This document shows positions 10,021 through 21,886 of a DNA stretch of 64,000 nt, in pieces. The stretch covers positions 55,152,001-55,216,000 of the forward strand of contig NC_081305.1 of the NCBI RefSeq assembly GCF_030435805.1, given 5' to 3'. The stretch comes from Mustela lutreola (lineage: Eukaryota > Chordata > Mammalia > Carnivora > Mustelidae). The position numbers and the translations under genes were made by a program. The stretch's first letter is position 1. Each line of letters opens with the position of its first letter. Under the pieces are notes generated by a model. That model saw only the letters and a list, made by a program, of their open reading frames with translations. It was not told the DNA's origin and searched no databases.

Positions 10021-10573
10021 GAGTACAGTAACAACCCTCAGAGGTCAATAGATGAGGACCAAAGAGATGATACGTGAAAAGACGTAGGACTGTTCCTGGC
10101 TCAGCATGTGAGCCACCTCTGCAAACCCAAAGGCCGTGTGTCAGGGAGAGGCCTGCAAAGCCCCCGGCACCCAGAAGGCATAGGTGTGGCTCAGGGGTGG
10201 CCCAACTTGCTGGGTAGCAGTACTGGCCCGGCGGTGCAGAGCTCCCGATTGTACAGAAGTTGAAAATCCAGCATTTTTTGTAAGATACAGTTCTAAAAGG
10301 TTGGCAAGTAATTGAGAGAAACCCTAACAAACTGTGAGTGTGGAGAGACTCTCAGACTGCAGGTCGTCCCTGACCTTTGGTTCCGTAATATCCCCTCACC
10401 CTCAGATCTGTAATCCTCTCTGCCTTGAGCAGAGAACCAAAGGAGCCAAGTACTCCTCCTTCCAGAGTTGCTGACAATTTGGACCACACCTCTCCCTGCT
10501 GGACTGATCCAAATTTGAGGAAGAGTAGGGCCTTGTTCAGACCCAGTCCCATCCTGTAAAGTCAAGAGGGCTT

Positions 10574-10758
10574 GGGGTGCCTGGATGGCTGAGTGGGTTA
10601 AAGCCTCTGCCTTCGGTTCATGTCGTGATCCCAGGGTTCAGGGATCTAGCCCCGCATCCAGCTCACTGCTCAGCAGGGAGCCTGCTTCTTCCTCTCTCTC
10701 TGCCTGCCTCTCTGCCTACTTGTGATCTCTGTCAAATAAATAAAATATTTTTTAAAAG
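10574..10758 (+). mobile_element. Can-SINE
   Basis: ggggtgcctggatggctgag head, agcctgcttcttcctctctc middle and aaataaataaaat tail. Confidence 0.92.
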
Positions 10759-11874
10759 GGGGGGCTGTGTCTGGGGGGAAGTAGCGAAGCAGGTCCCAGG
10801 AATTGTCCTTGAGGGTTGGGTGCCTAACACAGAGGGGCTGTTGTCTTACTACCCTGTGTGTCCCTTATCAACCGGCTGTGCCTCCAGCTAGAGGCCACCA
10901 GGAACACATGTAATTGAACAACTTGGGTTTCTTGCTGTTGCAGCTAAGGAGCTACGCACCGTTGGGGTGCTAAGGGCATCTCAAGAAGTGGGTATTAAGG
11001 AGGACTTAGAATGGCAGCTGGGTTAAGTTCAGTAACTTTGGAGAGGAATGAGCAGAGCTAATGCTGTGGTTAATATGAGAATCACCCGTTAGCGCTGAGC
11101 CAGGAAGGGGAGGTTGGTCATTTTTATGCTTTGGACAATGTTTGTGCTTTTGTCTGTGTTGAAATATGATTCCACAGTGGTCTTGCACCACTACAGTCAG
11201 AATGGCCCTGCCTGATGTTGGTATCCTCTGGAGTTGCTCTATTTGACTGGAGCATGCCAGGACCTGGCTACCAGGGCTGCTTTCCCTTTCTCAAAGCAAA
11301 CCAGCTCATCCTTCCAAATGAGGGAAAAGAAGTGGAAACCCCCTGCCATGGGGTGGGCCACGTGTATAGTTCCCACTGGGTGACTTGAACACAGAGGAAG
11401 GAAGCAGGACCTGAACCCTGCCAGTACTCCTGGGATGGCCAGTAACGGTGGGAGCTGAGGGGAGCAAGAGAGAGAGGGGCAGAGGCAGGGGGCCATAATG
11501 GCCCCCATGCTTCCCAGGTGCCCCCCACACATGTGGGGACTGCCCCTGGAGAGCATTGGGTCAGCACCAGCAGAGCCTCCCTTTCAGTTCAAGAGCCCTA
11601 TGCCCTCTTCTTGCCCCTGCGCAGACTGGGAACAGATTCCACAGGCAGGAACAGGGAAGAGCAGCTGATCACTCCCCCTTCACTCTGAGCCTTCAGGAGT
11701 CTCGCCTATAGCTGGAGAAGGTGGACAGCACTGAACTGGATTCAGAGTGAAACACAGGTCTGGAAGGTGACAGACATGCCCAAGCTGTCCTTAGAGAGTG
11801 GGAAGGAAGTATTAGACATGGCACGTGATGGGGGTGGGGTGGAAAAGTCACATTGGAGATGCTCACGTGTAGTT

Positions 11875-12065
11875 AGCTCAGCTCTGGAATCGGACAGCGT
11901 GGGTCAGTACTGACTACCTGTGTGACTTTGGGTAAGTTACTGAAGTTCTCTTGACTTTAGTTTGTATGTCTGTGAAATTAGGTCATGAACAGTTCCCACC
12001 TCATAAAGATGGGAGCCAGTGCAGGTAAAGCATTGCAAACAGCCCAGCACATAATAAATCTCCAG
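11875..12065 (+). repeat. MIR SINE
   Basis: ctctggaatcggacagcgtggg ... tgtgactttgggtaagttac ... cagcccagcacataataaat, in the usual MIR order. Confidence 0.75.
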
Positions 12066-13024
12066 AAGTGTTAGCATGGGAAGTGATACCTAGAGGCAGG
12101 TTGGGGCTGTGATTGGTTTCTGGTTCTCAGAGTCAAAGCCACTCTTCTCCCCCACCCCCAACTTCTGGTGGCTTTCACCTGGTCCCCAGAGAAACCATCT
12201 TCATGGCAACGGTCTCTGCCACAGCCCAGCCTGGACCTTTTTCTCCCTCACCAGTGACATCACTGCCTCTCCCCTGAGGTGCTAGTGTTGATTACAGGGA
12301 GTGAGGCTGGGAAGGGAGCACAGATGAGTGTGATTCTACAAAATAGAATTTTATAAAATCCCACCTTGCGTACTCTTAGGTCCCTCTCTATCTGACCCCC
12401 CATGCCCAGCTGCATTTCTCGGGGAGCCCCTGAGGGGCTTAAAGCTGACAGGAGCATTTCAACTCCAGTCTCCTTCCCATGCCAGCTTCACTTGTCCCCA
12501 GAAGAAAGCATGATCCTATCTTTGGAAACTTCTCTGCCTAGCCCCTGCCCTCTAGGACTGAGCCTGGCCCCTGCTCACCTCTGTAACCTCACTTCTGCCT
12601 TCTCAACCCCTTCCTGCCATCCCATGCCCGGTTGGTCTGTTTATTAGTTTTATTTTGAGGTATTGTATAACACACCTCCATTTATTAAAGTGTACAATTC
12701 AGTGGTTTTTAGTACATTCACAGAGTTGTGCAGCCGTTACCACAATCTAATTTTTGGAACATTTTCATCATTCCCCAAAGAAACCCCGTTTCCCATATCC
12801 GTTAGCTGTCACTCCCTGTTCCCTCCCTTCCCTCAATCCCAGGCAATCACTAACTTGCTCTCTGTTTCTAGTTTTGTCTATCCTGTTCTGGGCATTTCAT
12901 ATAAATGTAATAACGTCATAGATGGTCTTTTATCTGGCTTTGAAGCTTCATCCATTTTGTAACATATGTCAATACTTCATTCCTTTTTCTTTTTTTTTTT
13001 TTTTTTTAAGAAGGAGAGAATCTT

Positions 13025-13223
13025 TTCCTTTCTTTTTCTTTTTTTTTTTTTTTTAAGATTTTATTTATTTGAGAGAGCACATGAGCAGAATGTAGGGCAA
13101 ACGCAGAGAGAGAAGCAGATTCCCCATTGAGCAGGGAACCTACTTAGAGCTCAATCCCAGGACCCTGAGATCATGACTTGAGCTAAAGGCAGATGCCTAA
13201 CCAACTGAACCACCCAGGTTCCC
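13025..13223 (-). mobile_element. Can-SINE inserted in nest 1 outer element
   Basis: Complete reverse copy (ttaagattttatttatttgagag ... aaccacccaggttccc). gagagaatctt flanks it on the left and gagagatagaatctt on the right, an imperfect target duplication. Confidence 0.9.
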
Positions 13224-13335
13224 TGAGAGATAGAATCTTAAGCAGGCTCCAAGCCCAGTGTAGAGCCTCATGTGGGACTTGATCCCACAACCCTGAAATC
13301 ATGACCTGAGCCAAAATCAAGAGTTGGTGGACACT

Positions 13336-13545
13336 CGGGGCGCCTGGGTGGCTCAGTGGGTTAAGCCGCTGCCTTCGGCTCAGGTCATGATCTCAGAGTC
13401 CTGGGATCAAGTCCCACATCGGGCTCTCTGCTCAGCAGGGAGCCTGCTTCCCCCCCCCCCTCTCTCTCTCTGCTTGCCTCTCTATCTACTTGTGATTTCT
13501 CTCTGTCAAATAAATTTTAAAAAATCTTTAAAAAAAAAAAAAAAA
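13336..13545 (+). mobile_element. Young Can-SINE inserted in nest 1
   Basis: Near-consensus copy (gcctgggtggctcagtgggt) with a perfect 17-bp duplication aagagttggtggacact at 13319-13335 and 13546-13562. Confidence 0.95.
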
Positions 13546-13621
13546 AAGAGTTGGTGGACACTTAACTGACTGAGCCACCCAGGTGCCCCAAATACTTCAT
13601 TACTTTTAAAAGCTGAGTGAT

Positions 13622-13840
13622 GGGACGCTTGAGTGGCTCAGTGGGTTAAGCCTCTGCCTTCGGATCAGGTCATGATCTCAGGGTCCTGGGATCAAGTCCC
13701 ACATCAGGCTCTCTGCTCGGAAGCAGGGAGCCTGCTTTCCCCTCTGTCTCTCTGCCTGCCTCTCTGCCTACTTGTCATCCTTCTCTCTCTCTGTCAAATA
13801 AATAAATAAAAAAAAATCTATAAATAAATAAATAAAAATG
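13622..13840 (+). mobile_element. Can-SINE inserted in L1
   Basis: Flanked by aaagctgagtgat (13609-13621 and 13841-13853). The L1 sequence continues directly after it. Confidence 0.94.
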
Positions 13841-14332
13841 AAAGCTGAGTGATAACTCCATTTCATGGATATACCACATTTTATCTATTCATAAGTTGAT
13901 GGACATTTGGCTTGTTGATACTCTTTGTTACAAATATGCATGTACGAGTTTGGGATGGACATGTGTTTTCATTTCTCTTGGAAGATACCAAGGACTGGGA
14001 TTGCTAGGTTATAAGGTAACTCAAAGTTTAACCTTTTGAGGAATTCCACAGTGGCCGTACCATTTTCCATTCCCATAAGCAGTGAGTGAAGGTTATGATT
14101 TCTCTACATCCTCACCAACACTTGTCCATCTTTATTGCCATCCTGGTGGATGTGACCTGGTATCTCATTGTGGTTGTGATTTGCATTCCCAGATGGCCAG
14201 TGATGATGAACATATTTTTCTATGTTTATTGGTCATTTGTGTATCATCTTTGGCTCTGGTGGTATGAGTTTTGGCGGGGAGTTGTTTTGTTTGTTTGTTT
14301 GTTTTTGGAGAGCAGTGGACAGAAGGAGAGAG

Positions 14333-14501
14333 TTTTTTTTTTTTTTTAAGGGTTTTATTTATTTATTTGACAGAGATTACAAGTAGGCAGAGAGGCAGGT
14401 GGGGCGGGGATGTGGGGAGGAGGCTCCCTACTGAGCAGAGAGCCTGATGCAAGGCTTGAACCCAGGACCCTGAGATCATAACCTGAGCCACCCAGACGCC
14501 C
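14333..14501 (-). mobile_element. Can-SINE inserted in nest 2 outer element
   Basis: Reverse copy with the young-subfamily wording gacagagattacaagtaggcag, flanked by gagagag on both sides. Confidence 0.88.
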
Positions 14502-14604
14502 TGAGAGAGAGAATCTTAAGCAGGTTCCACATTCAGTCTGTTGCAGGCTCCAACTCACAACCTTGAGATGATGACCTGAGCTGAAATTAAGAGTTGGACA
14601 CTTA

Positions 14605-14800
14605 GGGGCGCCTGGGTGGCTCAGTGGGTTAAAGCCTCTGCCTTCGGCTCAGGTCATGATCCCAGGGTCCTGGGATCGAGCCCCACATCGGGCTCTCTGC
14701 TCAGCGGGGAGCCTGCTTCCTCCTCTCTCTCTGTCTGCCTCTCTGCCTACTTGTGATCTCTGTCTGTCAAGTAAATAAATAAATCTTTTTAAAAAAAAAA
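14605..14800 (+). mobile_element. Young Can-SINE inserted in nest 2
   Basis: Near-consensus copy with a perfect 16-bp duplication aagagttggacactta at 14589-14604 and 14801-14816. Confidence 0.95.
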
Positions 14801-14856
14801 AAGAGTTGGACACTTAATCAACGGAGCCACCCAGGCACCCCTGGCATCTTGTGGGC

Positions 14857-15074
14857 TGTTTTTTTTTCTTTTTTCTTTTTTTAAGATTTTATTTATTTAT
14901 TTGGCAGAGAGAGAGATACAGCGAGAGAGGGAATACAAGCAGGGGGAGTGGGAGAGGGAGAAGCAGGCTTCGCGCAGAGTAGGGAGCCCAATGTGGGGCC
15001 CAATCCCAGGGCGCTGGGATCATGACCTGAGCCGAAGGCAGAGGCTTAACCCACTGAGCCACCCTGGCGCCCCA
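14857..15074 (-). mobile_element. Can-SINE
   Basis: ttaagattttatttatttatttggcagag ... gagccaccctggcgcccc, with gcatcttg repeated before and after it. Confidence 0.92.
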
Positions 15075-15559
15075 GCATCTTGCAGTTTTAACACAGGTAT
15101 TCAATACTGTTCCACAAGGCAACAGCCCTTGCCTTTCTAAGCTTTTGCCTGGAATGAGGTGTTGACCTAACTCCTTCCTACCCTAACTCCCTTTATATCC
15201 TTCAAAACCAAGCTTAAATAGCCCTTCCTCCTCAAGGAGTGTTTCCCTGACCCTCCCCTTAACCCATTCCCCAGGTGAAGGTACTCCCTGTGTCCTCTAG
15301 GCTTCCAGTACGTTCTACGAGAGCTCTTTCACAGTGTCATCCTATCATTTATCTCTTTGTTACTCTTAGTAAATTCTGAATTAGTTGAGGGCAGAAGACC
15401 TTACCTTAATCATCCTCACTTTGACATTTATGTTGACATTGGACAAGTTACTTAACCCTAAAAGGGAAATACGGGTGGTACCTTCCTTGCAGTTGGAGGG
15501 GTTAGGACTGAAGGAGTCTGTATAAGCACCTGGCATAAAGCAGCCCCTGGATCTCTTTA

Positions 15560-15930
15560 TTCCGTTGACAAGCATTTGCTGAGTGCCTGTGATGGCCAGC
15601 AGCTGTTAATGACATTGGGGATAACACAGTGGAAACCACAGACAAAACTGCTGCCCGTCATGTAGCTGACATTCAGATGGAGAGACACAACAAGTGAAAT
15701 CCATAAGTTCAGTATATTACTATTTCAGATGGTGCTAAGTCCTAAGGATAGTCAGGGAAGGCCTCACTGAGTAGTTTTAGCAAAGACTAAGAAAGTAAAG
15801 GGTGACCATGGGGACACTTGGGAGGAGTGTTCCCGAAGGAGGGACCGACAGGTACAAAGGCCCCAAGGCAGGAATACTTAGGCAGTCAAGAACAAGTGGG
15901 GCTGCAGTGGAATGCTGGAGGGAAAGAGTG
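15560..15930 (+). repeat. Old interspersed repeat, family unresolved
   Basis: Reads like a widespread ancient mammalian repeat (gcatttgctgagtgcctgtga ... gataacacagtggaaaccacagacaaa ... ggtcagggaaggcctcactgag ... gcaaaggccccaaggcagg in approximate form). Shorter pieces of the same kind lie near 3785-3870 and 20940-21040. Confidence 0.45.
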
Positions 15931-16699
15931 GCTGCCAGCGAGGGTGCACTTTGGCTATAGGGAATAATGCCTCTGTATATTTGTGTGCGAGTTTTTTTTT
16001 TTTTTTTTCAGTGCTTCTTTTCAATTCTGGTAACTTTTTCTTTGTATTTATCACTCTAAGTTTCATGAAGGTGGTGACCATGACATACTGTCTTTGTTTG
16101 CCCACACAGGGCCTGTCCTGTTCTCAGTCTTAGTGGATGTGTGCTGACTGAATGAATGAGGATATCTGTGAATTACCCATCCATGCTGGCATACAATGAG
16201 TGCTGAATGGTTGGCGCTTTATCATTTTTTAATAAATGTAGTTGGTACATCAGATTGATAGAGTTTCCTAATTTCAGGTGCTGGCAGCTTGTAGGGAAAT
16301 GATTCTCTCCAGGAACTGCCAGTTAGAATAAATATGGTTAGAGGCAAGTTAGAGGGCAATTTGGTTGCCCCTAGAAAAACCAAAATGCAAGTATCCATAG
16401 CCAGCAACTCTCCTGAGGATCTGCCCTGGAAAAGTGCCTGTGCCAAAGAAGGTGTGAAGAAGCATGCTTGTTGGAGTATGGTTGGAGAAAAGAAAGATTA
16501 GAATCATTTCATCTCCTCAGGCTATGAATGCACATACAAATACATAGATAAAAAATACAAGGCAGCTTTTAACAGCAGTTACCTCACAGGTGTGGGAACT
16601 AGGGTGGGGGGTAGTGATCAAGAGAATCTTAGCTTTGATGGTGATGTGCAAGACATTGTTTTAAAGAAAGGACTTATGTTTTAAAAATGCAGTTAGAGA

Positions 16700-16888
16700 G
16701 GGATGCCTGACTGGCTCAGTGGGTTAAGCTTCTGCCTTCTGCTCAAGTCATGATCCCAGGGTCCTGGGATCAAGCCCTGCGTTGGGCTCCCTGCTCAGTG
16801 GGGAGCCTGCTTCCCCCTCTCTCTTTGCTGGCCTCTCTGACTACTTGTGATCTTTCTCTCTGTCAAATAAATAAAAATCTTTAAAAAA
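16700..16888 (+). mobile_element. Can-SINE
   Basis: Flanked by the 17-bp duplication aaaaatgcagttagaga at 16683-16699 and 16889-16905. Confidence 0.94.
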
Positions 16889-17685
16889 AAAAATGCAGTT
16901 AGAGAAAAAAATCTTTCAGTAGAAGAGAAAACAGTTCTTGGCAAAATAGGTAGGGGGCCCAGCACCAGAGAATTCCTCAGATCTCTTCCACTCCCGTTAT
17001 TTTATATTGAGTCGTCATTCTAGAATCTTCCTTAAAATCGATTCTTTTGTTTCCTGACTTCTTTTCCATATAGGTCTTAACCTGATTTGTTTTCCCTGTG
17101 GGGGAACTGTTTTTCCCACACCACCTGAGCTTCTTTGGGTATAATTCAGGCCTTGGAGTAAAGAATGTAATTGCTAATTAGCTGGGAAGTGACTTGGGGT
17201 AAAACTAGTTTTTTCAGGGGAAGGAAGAAAGGGAAGAGAAGGATGGGAACCTATGAATCCAAGAAGCATTTGGGTACCAGCTCGAGGCAACCATAGGAGA
17301 GAGCAGCCAAGGCATGTTGTGGGTGCCTCTGCTAGACTGGCTGTCCTCCGTCCCATGAGGATGACAAGCCTGCATAAATGAGTCTGAAGGTAGAGTAAGT
17401 GAAAATGGACAGTGGGTCTGACAGGTGACCTTCTCGTGTACAGAGGGGTAGAGCACGCATTGCATTTGCTTAAATGAATAAAAAAAAAAAAATCTGGAAA
17501 GAGGCACAGGAAACCTAACTGCTTGTCTCTGGGAAAGAGAGCTGGTGGCTGTGGGGATGGGGGAGGACGGAGACCACAGTATTCCCTTTGGAACGTAAAA
17601 CCACATGAACAAACAATCTGTTCACAGAAAATGTAAATTTCACTTTTTTTTTCTTTTTTTTTCAACTGTTAAAATAGCCACCACC

Positions 17686-17890
17686 AGGCGCCTGGGTGGC
17701 TCAGTGGGTTAAGCCTCTGCCCTTGGCTCAGGTCATGATCTCAGGGTTCTGGGATCAAGCCCCACATCAGGCTCTCTGCTCAGCGGGGAGCCTGCTTCTC
17801 CCTCTCTCTCTGCCTGCCTCTCTGCCTACTTGTGATCTCTCGGTCAAATAAATAAAATCTTTAAAAATAAATAAATAAATTAATTAAATT
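17686..17890 (+). mobile_element. Young Can-SINE
   Basis: Near-consensus copy flanked by aaatagccaccacc at 17672-17685 and 17891-17904. Confidence 0.94.
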
Positions 17891-17904
17891 AAATAGCCAC
17901 CACC

Positions 17905-18048
17905 GGGGGAGCCCCATGCTCAACAGGGAGTCAGCTTCTCTTGCTTCTCTCTCTCACTTACTCCCTACCCAGCCACCTGCTCCTTCTCCTACTAATGTGT
18001 GCTCTCTGTCTCTTTAAAGTAAATGAATAAATCTTTAAAATGAAAATA
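17905..18048 (+). mobile_element. 5'-truncated Can-SINE next to the previous copy
   Basis: Lacks the tRNA head and begins in the gagccccatgctcaacaggg part. It ends in an A-rich tail followed by a third, slightly changed copy of the same target, aaatagccagcaccac (18049-18064). Confidence 0.85.
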
Positions 18049-19371
18049 AAATAGCCAGCACCACATTATTGGGTAGGTTGAGAAATGGAACATGTGTGAC
18101 AAGCTGCCTCAACAATCAGCGTGCAGGGGCGTTGAAGAATCTGATCATGGAACACTGCCTGGGGGAAAAGACAAGCGGCAGTGAAACAGGCTGTGAGGCT
18201 TTCCACAGCTCCTCCCCCCGAAGAGCAGACAGACAGATGGACAGACATGCCTCTTTTGTGTCCTCTCTTCACAGGTCGAATATTTAACACAAGTTCATTA
18301 TACCTGGGAGATTGAAGGACCTTGAATGTGGGGGTCCTCAGGGAGGAACAGGTTTAGGAAATTGGGACCAGAATCCCAAGTGGCCTAAGGGGATGAGAGG
18401 GCTTTTGAAAACTGCGGGGGAGTCAATCCTGCCTTCACTGCTGGGGATACCATGCCCTGTGGCAGAGAAGCCTTCACACTGCCGGGAGCACCGAGGTTTC
18501 CCTGCTGCCAGTTTGGCTTACAAAAGCCTCCTGCCTTTCTCGGGAAGGCTCTGTTCCTGGCAACCACAGTTGCCCATGCCCACCAGGCATGGTGGTTGTG
18601 TAAGAGCCTGACAGAGTGGCCCAGAACACCACCAGCTCCTCCCCAGCCGCCTGGGGAAGGCCTTCAAAACAAACAAGATCCTTTCACATAGACACCTCCT
18701 GCAGCTTCATGGTACACTCTAGTCTGGCTACACCGACCCCTCCCTGCTCTGGAGCCCACCTAGCATGCTGCTGTTCTTTCCCTGCCTGCAACTGTAGACT
18801 GCCTTGGCTGTGGTCTGGCTAGCAAGCACCTTGCTGCTATCAGTTGATTTCCATTCCTGAAGGGCTGGCGCTCTCTCAGCTCGCCTGTTCCTGAGGGTTA
18901 GAGAGTTTATCTTTGACTAGAGGGAGAAAGAACTAATTCAAGAGATGTTTCAGCAGCAGCATGCACGGACTGGGGGTGGGTGAGTGGCCAGTGACCTCTG
19001 TTTTACATGTTGGTGAGACAACCCAGAAAAGAGAGATGATTGTGGTGAGGAGGGGGAGGGGAAAGGGATGGACAACGGGGGACAGCAGAGTGGACAGGGA
19101 GTTCCCCCCTAGCACGGTGGCAAAGGTACCAGCAGGTGTTTTTTTTTGTTGTTGTTTTGTTTTGTTTTTTTACCAGCAGGTGTTTGAGCTCCCGCGGGGA
19201 ATCAGATTTCCCTGGCTGGGTCGATGGGGGCCAAAGGCAAAGTCCCTTCAGCCTCTGATTTTCTGCCTTTTCTCTCCTGCTGCCATCTCCTGTGCTCCCT
19301 AGTTTCTCTCCTACTCTGGTCTCTCTGAGTCTGTCATCACATGTCCTCCAAGTCTTAATTGCTAATTTATT

Positions 19372-19570
19372 ATTTTTTTAAGATTTTATTTATTTTTAAG
19401 TGTTTTATTTATTTGACAGAGAAGATCACAAGCAGTGAGGGGGAAGCAGGCTCCCTGCTGAGCAGAGACACACCCCCTCCCAAGCGGATGTGGGGCTGGA
19501 TCCCAGGACCCTGAGATCATAACCTGAGCCAAAGGCAGAGGCTTAACCAGCTGAGCCACTAAGGCATCCC
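19372..19570 (-). mobile_element. Can-SINE
   Basis: Reverse copy (ttaagattttatttattttt ... gagccactaaggcatccc), with similar aattgcta motifs on both outer sides of this and the next element. Confidence 0.88.
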
Positions 19571-19683
19571 TATTTATTTATTTTTTAAAATTTTATGTTT
19601 TAAGTACTCTCCCTACCCAACTCGAATTTACAATCCCGAGATCAAGAGCCCCTCGCTGTACCAACTCAGTCAACAGGCGCCCC
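19571..19683 (-). mobile_element. Old short Can-SINE
   Basis: Head-only reverse copy (aagtactctccctacccaac ... ccaactcagtcaacaggcgcccc). Confidence 0.78.
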
Positions 19684-20290
19684 ACTAAATTGCTAAATTG
19701 TGATAGCTCCTTTGCTCCCTGGCCTCAGCATTGTTGGCAGCGCCACCAGGTGGCCATGGGGCTGAAATGTCAGGAGCATCTGCTCTAGTTGCTGCCAGAA
19801 CTTGCATTAATAAGATGGTTAGCTTTTCCTGGGCCAAGAGTGCAGCGTGCTAAGTGCCCATTGCAGATCTGTGAGCTGTAATCCTTGTTTTTCATGTGAT
19901 AAAACAGGCATGGGGATGAATTTAGAACCTAAGATCCCAGGATAAGGAGTGAAGAAGCAGGGTCTCTGGTCAGCAGGCTGTGGAGTCTTGCCAAGTGACT
20001 GACAGAAAAGGACAAACAAGACCCTTTTCCTCAGAGCACACAGAAATCCACAGTCTGGACTTCTAATGACAGCTACAGGGCTACTGTCTGCAGTCCCCAT
20101 CCCAGTCCATCAGTGGACTAGAAAACCCAGGACTCATGATCCCAAGCCCCATCGAGAAGCCCTGAGAAATAGAGCTCTTTGGCTATACTCGCTGCTGCCC
20201 CAAATGAAGTGGAGTTGAACTGGTGTAAAGAAAGGGGATAGCAGCTGTCTCCATCCCCAGTGGAGGATCCTAGCGTGGAAGGGTCACTAC

Positions 20291-20472
20291 TTTTTTTTTT
20301 TTTTTTTTTTAAGATCTTATTTATTTGACAGAGAGATCACAAGTAGGCAGAGAACTAGGCAGGTGGTGGGGGGGCGGGGAGCAGGCTCCCTACTGAGCAG
20401 AGAGCCTGATGGGGGGCTCGATCCTAGGATCCTGAGGTCATGACCTGAGCCACTGAGCCACCCAGGTGCCCC
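20291..20472 (-). mobile_element. Young Can-SINE
   Basis: Reverse copy with poly(T) start, flanked by agggtcactac at 20280-20290 and 20473-20483. Confidence 0.94.
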
Positions 20473-21414
20473 AGGGTCACTACATTTCTGAGGTGTGAAG
20501 ATGAAAGACAGCTATGGGATCAGGAAGGGAAACCATGTTACAGCTTTGTCTCCACTGGATGGACAAGCCTAGCAATCTACCTCTGTGACCTGGCCCCCAA
20601 CCCCTCCTCCCCAAAGCCTGCTGCTTCAGCCACAAAGAGTACAAAAGCTGGCCTGTGTATCTTACTCTCTCGGTGACCTGTCTGCCCAGAAAGCCCCGTT
20701 CATCCTTTAAGACTTAATTCTGACATCTCCTTCCTGTTCCAGGCAGAACTTCAGCACTTAGCCCCAGAAAGATCTGGTTTCCCATCCTGGGACTAGTGTT
20801 TGCTGCTCTGTGACTTTGAAGTTACATCACCTGTTTCCCATCCAGGAAGGATTCATTGTGCTCCTACCTAGTATTCTTGGCCCAGGACCATTACATAGGT
20901 GGTGCTCTGTAAATGTAGTTGTCAGATTGTCGGTCCCTCACAGTTATTTATGGAGTGCCTGCTGCATGCCAGGCACTGCTCTAGGTGCTGGGCATAACAG
21001 TAGTGAACAAAAGCAGAAAATCCTGCCCTGTGGGCTGACACTGTCACCATCATCAGCCCTTCTCATGTTTCCAGGCCACCTTGTCCCTCCCTCTGTCATA
21101 GGACATAGGTGGCCTGTTGTTGCTGGGTTTTGCACACATCCACTCCCCTGATTCGGTCACCCCAGCAGCAGGGGATGTCCAGATTCTCAGAATCACAGCT
21201 TTCTGTTCTTTTCCCACCTGCTCCCCAGCTGCCAGGCCCTAGTGACTGCTGTATCCTCTTCCCTTGGCCCTGTTGCACAGAGGCAGACAGTGCACCTTGG
21301 CCCTATCACTTCTCTTCTCCAGCCTCTCCTTGGCCCCAACTCCAGGATGTGTTTCCCATCCATTTGTCTAGATTGAGTCCATCCTGTTCTTTCTTCCCCA
21401 TTCCTCTGTCAACT

Positions 21415-21858
21415 TCCGGTTGTCATAACAAATGATCACAGATGTAGTGGCTTAAAACAGCACCCATTTATTCTCTTACAGTTCAGAAAGTTAGAAATGG
21501 GTCAACAGGACCTCTTTCCTTCTGGAATCTCTGAGGGAGAATCCATGTTTTACCTTTTCCATCTTCTAGAGACCCCCTGCATTCCTTTGCTTGGAACCCC
21601 TTCCTCCGTCTTCAGAGCCAGCGACATAGTATCTCTCAGAATGTTCTTTCATGGTCACATCTTCTGTCTCCACCTTCTACTTTTAAAGACCCTCATGGTT
21701 ATATTTAGGGTCCATGCAGTCCATCCAGGGTAATCTCCCCATCTCAGAACCGTTAATTTAATCACATCTGCTAAGTCCCTGTTGCCATGTGAGCTCTCGT
21801 GTTCATAGGTTTGGAGTTAGGGGGTGGACATGTATAGAGGCCATTATTCTGTCACATA
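21415..21858 (-). repeat. LTR fossil, ERVL-MaLR-like (MLT1/MST group)
   Basis: Reverse LTR-like sequence (gttgtcataacaaatgatcacag ... gtggcttaaaacagcac ... ttaatcacatctgctaag ... ggggtggacatg). It is a solitary, old, broken copy with no internal genes. Confidence 0.45.
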
Positions 21859-21859
21859 G

Positions 21860-21886
21860 ACCCCCCCCCCACACACACACACACAT
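21860..21886. repeat. C-run and (CA)n
   Basis: ccccccccc followed by acacacacacacacaca. Confidence 0.9.

Larger units (their letters stand above)
12982..13590 (-). mobile_element. Outer Can-SINE of nest 1 (older subfamily), interrupted twice
   Basis: Reverse copy flanked by an 11-bp duplication aatacttcatt (12971-12981 and 13591-13601) in the L1. It is split by a reverse SINE at 13025-13223 and a forward SINE at 13336-13545. The surviving pieces carry the older-subfamily wording gaatcttaagcaggctcc and ccaaaatcaagagttgg. Confidence 0.85.
12645..14335 (-). repeat. Old L1 3' region, antisense, interrupted by SINEs
   Basis: Antisense to the L1 ORF2 end and 3' UTR: landmarks are aagtgtacaattcagtggtttt, gttgtgcagccgttaccaca, ggatataccacattttatctattc and gtatctcattgtggttgtgatttgcattccc. 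The element resumes after SINE insertions at 12982-13590 and 13622-13840. It is heavily diverged and non-functional. Confidence 0.75.
14330..14841 (-). mobile_element. Outer Can-SINE of nest 2, interrupted twice
   Basis: Older reverse copy of the same type as nest 1, visible as gaatcttaagcaggttcc ... gagctgaaattaagagttgg ... gagccacccaggcacccc, split by SINEs at 14333-14501 and 14605-14800. Confidence 0.8.

Noticed and set aside
17174-17665. 163-residue minus-strand open frame in the NUP62 intron
   Set aside because: Low complexity around poly(A)/poly(T) and no family resemblance.
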